DNA of 64,000 nt from Achromobacter sp. Bel. GTDB taxonomy: Bacteria; Pseudomonadota; Gammaproteobacteria; Burkholderiales; Burkholderiaceae_B. The position numbers were made by a program, and so were the translations under genes. The notes under the pieces were generated by a model. It was not told the DNA's origin. It made no database searches and saw nothing but the letters and a program-made list of their open reading frames with translations. Below, in pieces: positions 45,433-53,213 of the stretch. Where the stretch lies: the NCBI RefSeq assembly GCF_012928505.1, contig NZ_JABBJN010000004.1, positions 124,001-188,000 on the forward strand, given 5' to 3'. How positions within the stretch are numbered: position 1 is the first letter of the stretch; each line of letters begins with the position of its first letter.

Positions 45433-46346
45433 GAGGCGGCTCGCACGCGGGGGTCCAGCCAACCGTTGATCAGGTCGGCGGCCAGGGTCAGGACGATGTA
45501 GATCAGCGCAAAGATCAGGATCAGCGCCTGCATCGTGGGGAAGTCACCGCGCAGGATGGACGTCCAGGCCAGCAGCCCGGCGCCGTTGATGGCGAAGACG
45601 GTTTCGATGACGACGGAGCCGGCCAGCAGGGTGCCCATCTGGGCGGCCGCCAGCGACACCAGCGGCCGCAAGGCGTTGCGCAGTGCGTACTTCAGCACGA
45701 CGCTGGCGCCGCCCAGGCCCATGGCGCGGGCGGTGCGGATGTAGTCCGTGGCCAGCACCGTCTCCATCTCGGATTTCATCAAGCGCAGCATCGCGGGCAT
45801 CGCGAAAAGCCCCAGCGCGACGACGGGCATCACGTAATGCTTCCAGGTGTCGAACCCCGACGCAGGCAGCCACTGGTTGCGCACGCTGAAGACGATGATC
45901 AGCAGGAATGCCAGGCAGAACGGCGGCATCGCCTGCGCGCAGGCCGACAGCAGCATGGTCGCGCGGTCGGCGAGCGAACCCTTGCGCAACCCCGCCAGCA
46001 CGCCCAGCGGAATAGCCAGCAATAGCGCGAACGCCATCGCGGCCAGGCCCAGTTTGGCGGTGGCGGGGAAGTGCTGGCCCAGCAATTCGGCCACGGGACG
46101 GCTGAAGTACAGGCTGTCGCCGAAATCGCCGCGCACGACGCCGGCCAGCCACCGCCCGTACTGCACCAGGATGGGGTCGGAAAAGCCGTGCTGCTGCGAC
46201 AGCCGGACGGCGTCGGCGGCGCTGCCTTCACCGGCCAGGCGTGCGGCCGGGTCGCCGGAGGCGAACACCAGCGAGAAGCTGATCAGCGATACGAACACCA
46301 CCAGCAAGGCGGCGACCAGCAATCGGCGGAACAGGAATGCAATCAT
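45429..46346 (-). CDS. Peptide-type ABC permease (DppB-like)
   Basis: A 305-residue permease starting IAFLFRRLLVAALLVVFVSLISF, the family hallmark. The EAA loop is TDYIRTARAMGLGGASVVLKYALRNAL, split around the coupling helix, and the protein ends NGWLDPRVRA. It follows the binding-protein gene after 100 bp that is very GC-rich and may form hairpins, which would lower its expression relative to the receptor. Confidence 0.93.
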   Translation of the reverse strand: MIAFLFRRLLVAALLVVFVSLISFSLVFASGDPAARLAGEGSAADAVRLSQQHGFSDPILVQYGRWLAGVVRGDFGDSLYFSRPVAELLGQHFPATAKLGLAAMAFALLLAIPLGVLAGLRKGSLADRATMLLSACAQAMPPFCLAFLLIIVFSVRNQWLPASGFDTWKHYVMPVVALGLFAMPAMLRLMKSEMETVLATDYIRTARAMGLGGASVVLKYALRNALRPLVSLAAAQMGTLLAGSVVIETVFAINGAGLLAWTSILRGDFPTMQALILIFALIYIVLTLAADLINGWLDPRVRAAS

Positions 46347-46446
46347 GCGTCAACCTTTGTCGCGGTGCACCGGCGCGCGCCGCCCCGCCGGGACGCCGAA
46401 GCGGCCCGGCCGAACAGGCATTGCGCCGGCGCGGCGGCCGTCCGGA

Positions 46447-47952
46447 TCAGTTCCAGGTGGCCTTGTAGAAACGCGGGAATTCATCGCCGTCGACCGAGAA
46501 GTTCAAGTCCTTGGCCTGCACGGCGTTCAGCGAGTGGTTCCACAGCGGCACCCAGTACGCCTGGTCGGCCACGATCTTCTGCGCGGCGGCGTAGTTCTTG
46601 GCGCGCAGGTCGCGGTCTACGGACGTGTCGGCCGCTTCCAGGTACTTGATAACTTCGGGATTGCGGGCCTGGTCGTCCGGGCCGCCGCGGAAAAAGTTGC
46701 TGGTGGACAGCGCCGCGTCGGCGATGCCGTACGAGCCCCAGTTGGACGACAGCATGGCGATCTTGCCGTCGCGCCAATTGGTCATGGCGGTGCCGTACTG
46801 CTGTTCCACGAGGTTCAGCTTGATGCCGGCCTGCGCCATCTGGGCGGCGGCCGCGTCCAGGATGCTGCGCGGCGGGGCCGAGATCACCAGGTCCAGCGTG
46901 ATGCCGTTGGGGTAGCCGGCGGACGCCAGCAGTTGCTTGGCGCGGGCCGGGTCGAACTTGTAGGTCTGCACGTCGGCGGTGCAGCCGAACTGAGCCGGGT
47001 TGCAGGCCGCATTGATGACCTTGGATGCGCCGCCCACCAGCGCTTTGCGGATCGCTTCGCGGTCGATGGCGTAGTTGATCGCCTGGCGCACTTCCTGCTT
47101 GGCCAGCGGCGATTTGCCATCGTCGAAACGCGGGTTCAGCGAGATATAGCTGATGCGCATGATGCTGCTGCTCTTGACCGTGACGGACGGCGTCTTCTCC
47201 ATGCGGCGGGCCACGTCCGGCGGCACGCGCCAGATCCAGTCCAGGCCGCCGGACAGCAGTTCGGCGTACTGGGTGTTGGCGTCGGGCAGCACGCGCACCA
47301 CCAGCTTTTTCACGGCCGGCTTGGGGCCGAAGTAATCGTCGAAGCGTTCGTACACGTAGCGGCTGCCGGGCTGGCTGTCGGTCAGGCGGTAGGGGCCGGT
47401 GCCGATGGGCTTGGCGCCCATGTCGGACGGGTTGGCCTCGTAGTACTTGCGCGGATAGATCGGCAGGTTCTCGGACAGCATTTCCAGCGCCAGCGGGTAG
47501 GGCGTCTTCATCTTGATGCGCACGGTGTCGTCGCCGACCTTTTCGGCCTTGGCGATCCACGCGACCTGGTTCTGGAAGCGCGCCTTGTAGCCGTCGGAAG
47601 ACACCAGGTTCAGCGTATACAGCACGTCGTCGATGGTGAGCAGCGAACCGTCGTGGAACTTCACGTCGCGGCGGATGGGCAATTCGATGGTGGTGTCGTC
47701 CACGAACTTGTAGCCCGTGGCGATGGCCGGGCCGAATGCGCCCGTGTCCTGGTTCTTTTGCAGCAGTCCCGAAAAGACCATGCGCGCCAGCGCCAGGCCG
47801 GGACGGTCCGATTCCTTGTACGCGTCCAGCGTGGCGGGCGCCGCGTCGAAGGCGATGTTGAGGGAGTTGTCAGCCTTGTTGGCCTGGGCGGCGTGGGCGC
47901 CAAGCGCCAATAGCGCCGCGCTCACTAGCTTCACGGTACGGGTCAGCTGCAT
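46447..47952 (-). CDS. Peptide-type ABC transporter periplasmic binding protein
   Basis: A 501-residue SBP_bac_5 family receptor with a signal peptide ending LGAHAAQA. Family landmarks are IRRDVKFHDGSLLTIDDVLYTL, GTGPYRLTDSQPGSRYVYERF and VRQAINYAIDREAIRKAL. Ligands in this family range from peptides to opines, amides and glycosides. AAGGTGAAAAC before the ATG at 47952 fixes the start. Its gene is 217 bp downstream of the GntR regulator gene and opens the transporter operon. Confidence 0.93.
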   Translation of the reverse strand: MQLTRTVKLVSAALLALGAHAAQANKADNSLNIAFDAAPATLDAYKESDRPGLALARMVFSGLLQKNQDTGAFGPAIATGYKFVDDTTIELPIRRDVKFHDGSLLTIDDVLYTLNLVSSDGYKARFQNQVAWIAKAEKVGDDTVRIKMKTPYPLALEMLSENLPIYPRKYYEANPSDMGAKPIGTGPYRLTDSQPGSRYVYERFDDYFGPKPAVKKLVVRVLPDANTQYAELLSGGLDWIWRVPPDVARRMEKTPSVTVKSSSIMRISYISLNPRFDDGKSPLAKQEVRQAINYAIDREAIRKALVGGASKVINAACNPAQFGCTADVQTYKFDPARAKQLLASAGYPNGITLDLVISAPPRSILDAAAAQMAQAGIKLNLVEQQYGTAMTNWRDGKIAMLSSNWGSYGIADAALSTSNFFRGGPDDQARNPEVIKYLEAADTSVDRDLRAKNYAAAQKIVADQAYWVPLWNHSLNAVQAKDLNFSVDGDEFPRFYKATWN

Positions 47953-47986
47953 GTTTTCACCTTGATCTGTTTTAAGTATTTGACGT

Positions 47987-48013
47987 ACGGGTCTTACGGG
48001 TCTTACGGGTCTT
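47987..48013. repeat. Three perfect tandem copies of a 9-bp unit in the ABC operon leader
   Basis: ACGGGTCTT occurs three times head to tail (47987-47995, 47996-48004, 48005-48013), 35-61 bp upstream of the binding-protein ATG. A related doublet, TGCGGGGAC twice, follows at 48022-48039. It could be a reiterated operator or a slippage-prone leader. Confidence 0.7.
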
Positions 48014-48169
48014 GCGAGGAATGCGGGGACTGCGGGGACCAGCAAAAGCGCAGGCAAGCCGCTCCCCTTGCCGCGGGCGGCGCTTTTTGCGCCGGCGGTG
48101 CATGCACGGTCGGTAAGGAGAGGGGCCTGGGGCGCCAGGCGAGGGCTATGGGGTTATCGGGTCATCAAA

Positions 48170-48901
48170 TCATCGGATCCCACCGGTGCCGAAGTCTTCT
48201 CGCAGACGCGCCAGGATGCCGACCAGATGGTCGTGCATGGCATGGCGTGCGCGGATGGGGTCGCGGTCGACGATGGCCGCGAGGATGCGTTCGTGTTCTT
48301 TCTGCGCTTCGCTCCACACCTTGGTGGTCACGAAATGCTCTTCCAGCCGGTGGAACACCGGGCTAAGCGTGCTGAGGTGCCAAATGTGCGAGATGGCCGC
48401 GGCCAGGGCCGCGTTGCCGCAGGCGGCGCCGATGGCGCTGTGGAAGGCGCGGTCGTGCACGCTGGGCGATTCGGTCAGCGACATGCCTTCATGCGCCAGG
48501 CGGATCGCCGCGATCTGCGCGGGCGACGCCTTCTGCGCGGCCAGCGCGGCGCATTCCGGTTCGATCAGCAGGCGTGTTTCCAGCAGGTCGAAGGGACCGA
48601 TGTCGGTGGCCTCGACGCTGTCCGCCGCAGGAGGCGGGGGCGCGTCCTGGTAATTGCCGTCTTCGCGCGGCGGGCAGACGAACACGCCGGTGCCCACGCG
48701 CACATCCACATAGCCTTCGATTTCCAGCGCGATCAGGGCTTCCCGCACCGACGCGCGGCTGACTTGCAGCTGCTCGGCCAATTCTCGCTCGGCGGGCAAT
48801 CTGCCACCGGCGGGGAAATCGCCCGCCTTGATGCGCGCGGCGATCTGGTCGGCGATCATGCGGTAGAGGCGGGTCGAGGCTACGGCCTGAAGGGAAGTCA
48901 T
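48170..48901 (-). CDS. GntR-family (FadR-type) transcriptional regulator
   Basis: 243 residues. The winged helix-turn-helix (about 10-75) reads LPAERELAEQLQVSRASVREALIALEIEGYV. The helical FCD effector domain (about 100-235) has the metal-type His positions in VHDRAFHSAIG and HDHLVGIL. It is the first gene of the long minus-strand block and the likely regulator of the ABC/TRAP catabolic operon. The ATG at 48901 has no clear ribosome-binding site. A dyad at 49008-49030 is a candidate autoregulatory operator. Confidence 0.9.
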   Translation of the reverse strand: MTSLQAVASTRLYRMIADQIAARIKAGDFPAGGRLPAERELAEQLQVSRASVREALIALEIEGYVDVRVGTGVFVCPPREDGNYQDAPPPPAADSVEATDIGPFDLLETRLLIEPECAALAAQKASPAQIAAIRLAHEGMSLTESPSVHDRAFHSAIGAACGNAALAAAISHIWHLSTLSPVFHRLEEHFVTTKVWSEAQKEHERILAAIVDRDPIRARHAMHDHLVGILARLREDFGTGGIR

Positions 48902-49242
48902 TGGGGTATGGAAAGGAGTGTTCGGGGGGTAGAGCGTAATGGGTCCGGGGCGGCCGTGTCTTGCGCGGGATCGAAGGACGGCGGGAAAGCTGTTCAGGTG
49001 CCTGATGGTCCAGTGGTCAGGCCACTGGACGAAATGTACCGGACGGCGTTCTCCTTGGGAATCGGGAATGGCCCGTTTTCCGCCGTTTTCAGGGAAAACC
49101 ACTAGGGTGAGGCGGGTTGGGGGATCAGGCGGCCCGAACGCGGGGGGCGAGGCGCCGCAGAGCCGGTCCGACGGGGCGCGATAGCCGCGATGTGGCCACC
49201 GTCCCCTACACTTGGCGTCTTTATCCGTTCTCCGATTCGCCC
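48902..49242. other. 341-bp divergent intergenic region (GntR / TetR genes)
   Basis: No coding sequence is supported. It holds a strong 23-bp dyad at 49008-49030 and a smaller one, GTTTTC-AGG-GAAAAC, at 49086-49100. Both could be operators for the divergent regulators. No promoter hexamers stand out. Confidence 0.6.
49008..49030. promoter_or_regulatory. Perfect 9-bp inverted repeat, candidate GntR operator
   Basis: GTCCAGTGG and CCACTGGAC are exact reverse complements around TCAGG. The core TGGT-CAG-GCCA resembles the FadR-subfamily TGGTnnnACCA pattern. It is about 110 bp upstream of the GntR gene. Confidence 0.55.
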
Positions 49243-49935
49243 ATGACTTCACCACGCGTCAATGCGCCCCTGCCGGCCTCCCAGCCCCGTTCGCCGCGGA
49301 CCAAACCCGCCGAGGTGCGCCTGGAGGAATTGATGGCCGCCGCCGAAAAGCTGTTCCTGGCTAACGGCGTGGAGGCCACCACCATCAGCAGCATCGTGGA
49401 AGAGGCCCGGGTCGCCAAGGGCACGTTCTATCACTACTTCGCCGCCAAGACCGACATGCTGGCGGCACTGGCCGCCCGCTACACGCGCCAGTATCTGGAC
49501 GCGCTGGAGCGCGCAGTGGCCGCCTGCGAGGACGACGATTGGACGGGCAAGCTGCAAGCGTGGATCCACGCCAGCATCCAGACCTATGTGGATACCTACC
49601 GCACGCATGACATCGTCTACGGCAACCATCACCATCATGACCGCCAGAACCGCGATAAGAACGCCATCCTGGACCAATTGCTGGGGATCTTGCAGGGCGG
49701 AAAGGCGGCAGGCGCCTGGTCGTTACCGCAGCCCAGGATTACCGCCTTGCTGATCTATTCGGGCGTGCATGGCGTCAGTGACGATGCCATCGCGGCCCGG
49801 TTGGATGACTGTACGGGGTTCGCGCGTCGTGTTTCGGAAGACTGCCTGCGCATGCTCGGCGGGCCGGCGCCGACGGCCTCGGCCATCAAGCGTCCGGCGA
49901 ATGCCGCCGGGACGGCGCCTGCTCGGCGCCGCTAG
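49243..49935 (+). CDS. TetR-family transcriptional regulator
   Basis: 230 residues. The TetR helix-turn-helix (about 28-75) reads AAEKLFLANGVEATTISSIVEEARVAKGTFYHYF across its two helices. The C-terminal domain has an unusual NHHHHDRQNRD cluster that may bind metal or be incidental. It is divergent from the GntR regulator gene and followed after 41 bp by an NTF2-like gene, a plausible target. Confidence 0.9.
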   Translation: MTSPRVNAPLPASQPRSPRTKPAEVRLEELMAAAEKLFLANGVEATTISSIVEEARVAKGTFYHYFAAKTDMLAALAARYTRQYLDALERAVAACEDDDWTGKLQAWIHASIQTYVDTYRTHDIVYGNHHHHDRQNRDKNAILDQLLGILQGGKAAGAWSLPQPRITALLIYSGVHGVSDDAIAARLDDCTGFARRVSEDCLRMLGGPAPTASAIKRPANAAGTAPARRR

Positions 49936-49976
49936 TTCTCATTGGCTTTGTTGCCGCATCGAAAGGAGATATCCCC

Positions 49977-50444
49977 ATGTCCGTGCAAGCCCTGGTTCCT
50001 GTCGACCCCGCTGACGCCGCCGCCGTGCGCGCCTGGTTCAAGGAACTGTCCGACCACGTGCAAGCCGTGGATTACGCGGCGGCCCGCCACCTGTTCGCTG
50101 ACGATTTCGTTGCCTTCGGCACGTATACGAATTTCGTCAGTGGCCGCGAACATGCGGAAAAAACACAGTGGCGCAACGTCTGGTTCACGATCGACGACTT
50201 CGTATGGCGGCTGGACGATGTGCAGAACTTCGTGTCACCCGACCGGCTTTTCGCCGTGGGCATGGCGGTGTGGGATTCGATCGGCTACCACCCGGACGGC
50301 AAGCCGTTCGAACGCGTTGGCCGCGCCACGGTGTCGTTCGCGCGCGAAGCCGTGGGCGATCCCTGGGTCGCCACGCATACGCACATGTCGCTGTTCCGCG
50401 ATACGCCCAGCGTGTCGCACGGGAACAGGCCGGCGCGCAGCTGA
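49977..50444 (+). CDS. NTF2-like / SnoaL-type protein of unknown function
   Basis: A 155-residue cone-fold protein: a helix with VRAWFKELSDHVQAVDYAAARHLFADDFVAFG is followed by strands with FTIDDFVWRLD and SRDRLFAVGMAV-like segments. GAAAGGAGATATCCCC gives a very strong ribosome-binding site before the ATG at 49977. The family includes small isomerases and hydrolases and many uncharacterised proteins; no active site can be named. Confidence 0.75.
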   Translation: MSVQALVPVDPADAAAVRAWFKELSDHVQAVDYAAARHLFADDFVAFGTYTNFVSGREHAEKTQWRNVWFTIDDFVWRLDDVQNFVSPDRLFAVGMAVWDSIGYHPDGKPFERVGRATVSFAREAVGDPWVATHTHMSLFRDTPSVSHGNRPARS

Positions 50445-50473
50445 CGGCGGACTGTTGGCCGTTGACGCCGACG

Positions 50474-50511
50474 AAAAAAAGGCCCCTCGGATTGGGATCT
50501 GAGGGGCCTTT
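50474..50511 (-). terminator. Intrinsic terminator for the esterase gene (bidirectional hairpin)
   Basis: AAAGGCCCCTC (50478-50488) pairs perfectly with GAGGGGCCTTT (50501-50511). On the minus strand the stem is followed by a seven-T tract (50480-50474), so it terminates the esterase transcript well. In the plus direction the T run is only three. Confidence 0.88.
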
Positions 50512-50527
50512 GACGGGCGGTATTCTG

Positions 50528-51496
50528 CTACGCCGCCAGATTGCGTTTCAGCGCCTGGACGAGGTCGGCCCTGGCTTCTTGCGCCTGCGGCAACAAGCGC
50601 GTCATGCCGATGAAGCTGTGCGGCACGCCGGAGTACACAATGAAGTTCGGGGCGGCGCCAGCGGCGAACAGCTTGTTGGCAAGGTCCAGCGTGTCGTCCA
50701 GCAGGGGGTCCAGGGCGGCGGCTTGCAGAATCAACGGAGGCAGGCCGGCCACGTCCGCATGCAGCGGCGCGACGCCGGGATCGGTCAACTGGGCGGCGTC
50801 CGTGACGTACTGCCGCCAGAACCAGTCCAGTTTTTCCGTGGACAGCCCGAACCGCCCGTCGCCAAACGACTCGTGCGAGGCCGTGTCGCGGCGGGCCGAC
50901 AACATGCCGTAGATCACCACGCCTGTCTTGATGAACGCGTCGCCTTCGTCGCGCAGCCGCTGCAACGCGGCCAGCGCCAGATTGCCGCCGGCCGATTCGC
51001 CGCCGACCGACAAGCGCGTCGCGTCCAGGCCGAGCGACGGCGCCTGGTCACGCAACCAGCGCAGCGCGCCCAGGACCTGTTCCAGCGCCACGGGGTAGCG
51101 GGCTTCGGGCGACAGCGCGTAAGACAGGCCTGCGGTCACGATCCCGGCGTCGGCCGCGATTTCTCGCTTCCAGCGGTCCAGCGTGTCCAGGTCGCCGTGC
51201 GCGAAGCCGCCGCCGTGCAGGTGCAGATAAAGCGGCAGCGGTGCATCCGAGGCGCCTTGCGGGTAGTACAGGCGCAATGTCGCGGGCACCGGCAAATGGT
51301 CCAGCCGGTGTTCGACCACGCGGCCCACGGGCGGGGCGGGTTGGCTCAGCCATTGCTGATACGCACGGCTTTGGGCGCGGGTTTCGGCCAGCGGCGTGGT
51401 CAGCACGTTGGGCGTGCCCACGCCGTGCTGCTTGGCCAGCGCTTGCGCGGCCAGCACGTCGGCGGCCAGGGTAGGGGTGAAGGTGGCGTTGCTCAT
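50528..51496 (-). CDS. Alpha/beta hydrolase, hormone-sensitive-lipase (acetyl-esterase) family
   Basis: A 322-residue carboxylesterase. The oxyanion motif is LHGGGFAHGD, the nucleophile elbow GGESAGGNLAL, the acid residue is in ALDPLLDD and the catalytic His in GVPHSFIG. It hydrolyses short-chain esters. A monocistronic gene, it is closed by the terminator at 50474-50511. The substrate is unknown. Confidence 0.92.
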   Translation of the reverse strand: MSNATFTPTLAADVLAAQALAKQHGVGTPNVLTTPLAETRAQSRAYQQWLSQPAPPVGRVVEHRLDHLPVPATLRLYYPQGASDAPLPLYLHLHGGGFAHGDLDTLDRWKREIAADAGIVTAGLSYALSPEARYPVALEQVLGALRWLRDQAPSLGLDATRLSVGGESAGGNLALAALQRLRDEGDAFIKTGVVIYGMLSARRDTASHESFGDGRFGLSTEKLDWFWRQYVTDAAQLTDPGVAPLHADVAGLPPLILQAAALDPLLDDTLDLANKLFAAGAAPNFIVYSGVPHSFIGMTRLLPQAQEARADLVQALKRNLAA

Positions 51497-51680
51497 CAGG
51501 ATTCCAGTGCTTGCATCCCGTCAGTATGACGCGCTTCGCGGCGCCCGGCCAAATAAGGGCGAGGCATATTGATCCCGCTTGGCCGCGATGCGCCGGCCAT
51601 CTGGGCGCTATGATGATTTCCTTTCCGGACGCACCCCGGAACTTCCGCCGGCCCCCGGCGCCTTCTTGGATACGCTACGC

Positions 51681-52262
51681 ATGGATGACCGTCTACAACA
51701 GGCGCTGCTTCGGTTCGACCAGTACAACAGCGCCGACCCCAATCTGTTTTCGTGGCAAGGCGAAACCTGTCCCCAAGAATTGTTCCTGGCGCAGAAGCTG
51801 CATGAATGGGTGCTGAAATTGGCGCCGGATGCGTCCGAGCCGCTGATCCTGGCCTCCCGTTGCCAGCATATCGGGCGGTGGGAGATCGCCCGCAAGTCCT
51901 ATCCCGAAGGCCGCATCGGTTACCTGACCTGGCGCAAGGCGCTGGCGCGCCATCACGCAGGCATCGCGCAAGACATTCTGCGCGAGGCGGGCTATCCGCA
52001 GGACGTACTCGCGCGCGTGACGGCGATCGTCATGAAGCAGGGCATCAAGCAGGACGCCGATGTCCAGACGATGGAAAACGCCTTGTGCCTGGTGTTCCTG
52101 CAGTACCAGTACGAGGATTTCCATCCCGCCCATGGCGAGAAGATCGTCGATATCTTGAAGAAGTCGCTGTTGAAGATGGACGCGGCCGGCCACAAGTGGG
52201 CGCTGACGTTGCCGTATTCGCCGGCGGGGATGGCGCATATCGAAAAAGCGCTGGCGGGCTGA
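51681..52262 (+). CDS. DUF4202 family protein
   Basis: 193 residues matching the uncharacterised DUF4202 family: LLRFDQYNSADPN near the N-terminus, ILASRCQHIGRWEIARKSYPEGRIGYLTWRK split over two helices, and DVQTMENALCLVFLQYQYEDF. Conserved His, Arg and Glu positions suggest an all-helical enzyme fold, but the function is unknown. The ATG at 51681 is used; an in-frame ATG at 51579 would add 34 low-complexity residues. Confidence 0.8.
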   Translation: MDDRLQQALLRFDQYNSADPNLFSWQGETCPQELFLAQKLHEWVLKLAPDASEPLILASRCQHIGRWEIARKSYPEGRIGYLTWRKALARHHAGIAQDILREAGYPQDVLARVTAIVMKQGIKQDADVQTMENALCLVFLQYQYEDFHPAHGEKIVDILKKSLLKMDAAGHKWALTLPYSPAGMAHIEKALAG

Positions 52263-52286
52263 CGCACGGTCGGCCGCGCAAGTGCA

Positions 52287-52321
52287 AACCCGGCCTGCGG
52301 CGTGAGGCCGCAGGCCGGGTT
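52287..52321. terminator. 15-bp perfect hairpin between convergent genes
   Basis: AACCCGGCCTGCGGC (52287-52301) and its exact complement (52307-52321) flank GTGAG. It sits between the convergent DUF4202 and ProQ genes and probably stops both transcripts, although the T-rich tail is short. Confidence 0.7.
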
Positions 52322-52354
52322 GCTTGTCGTCATTCCTGCCGCCTGGCGGCGGTA

Positions 52355-53164
52355 TTACGCAGGCGAATCGGACGCGGGCTTGCCGGATGCAGGCGTGTCG
52401 GCTGGGGCATCGGCAGCGGCATCAACCGGCGTGCTGGCCGGTGCGTCGGCCGCGGGGGCTTCGGCGGCGGGCGCGGCGGATGCCGGCGAATCGGCCACTG
52501 CCACATCGGCAACCACGGGCGCGTCGGCCGTCACCGGTGCCACATCGGCGGCAGGCGCGTCGGCAGCGGCCGGCACGCCGGCTGCGGCAGCGGCTTCCGC
52601 CTTCTTGGCCTTGTTGCGCGCGGCGGCGTTCTTGGAGGCGCTGCGCGAAGCCATGCGCTTGGCGTGCTTGGCTTCGTTGGCCGTCACGGCGCCCGAGGGT
52701 TCGCCGTTCAGGTCGACGCGCGGCGCGTCTTCCACCATGCAGGTCCAGTAGCGGCGGCCATCACACCAGGTCTTGACCGCTTCCTTGATCTGCGCCTCGT
52801 CCAGCTGCAGGGCCTGGGCGTGTTGCACCAGGTCCGCCAGCACGCCCAGCTTCAGCGGAAGCTTGGGAGCGGGGTTCTTGGGGAAAGCCTTGGGGAAGTG
52901 GCGTTGCAGGCGCGAAATCGCGACGACGACGGGGTCCACCGGCGTTTCGCGGCGCTCTGCGCGCTGCGGCCGTTGGCCCTTGTCGCCGCCTTGCGGGCGC
53001 GCGCCTTTATCACCGCCTTGCGGACGCGGGCCCTTGCCGGCGCCTTGCGACGAACGAGGTCCTTTGCCGCCGCCCTGCGGACGCGATTCCTTCTTGGGGG
53101 TCGGCTCTTCGGGCGCTTGCTTGGTAATCAATGCCCGGATCGCGGCTAACTGTTCTAGTCCCAT
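52355..53164 (-). CDS. proQ: ProQ/FinO-family RNA chaperone
   Basis: 269 residues. The FinO/ProQ RNA-binding domain (about 75-185) shows VVVAISRLQRHFPKAFPKN, LPLKLGVLADL and AVKTWCDGRRYWTCM. The N-terminal arm has four RPQGGxKG-like repeats with basic charge. The C-terminal third is almost pure Ala, Pro, Asp and Val (ADAPA-type repeats) and must be disordered. Such proteins bind structured small RNAs and mRNA 3' ends. The tails are much longer than in E. coli ProQ. Confidence 0.88.
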   Translation of the reverse strand: MGLEQLAAIRALITKQAPEEPTPKKESRPQGGGKGPRSSQGAGKGPRPQGGDKGARPQGGDKGQRPQRAERRETPVDPVVVAISRLQRHFPKAFPKNPAPKLPLKLGVLADLVQHAQALQLDEAQIKEAVKTWCDGRRYWTCMVEDAPRVDLNGEPSGAVTANEAKHAKRMASRSASKNAAARNKAKKAEAAAAAGVPAAADAPAADVAPVTADAPVVADVAVADSPASAAPAAEAPAADAPASTPVDAAADAPADTPASGKPASDSPA

Positions 53165-53213
53165 GTGCTACACAAAAAAAAGGTTGAGGCCGAGAGCACC
53201 AGCGCTCCGGCGG

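Noticed and set aside
46347-46446. Possible gene or mobile remnant in the 100-bp gap after the ABC binding-protein gene
   Set aside because: Only GC-rich hairpin-prone sequence with no start, stop and ribosome-binding site combination; most likely mRNA-stabilising structure.
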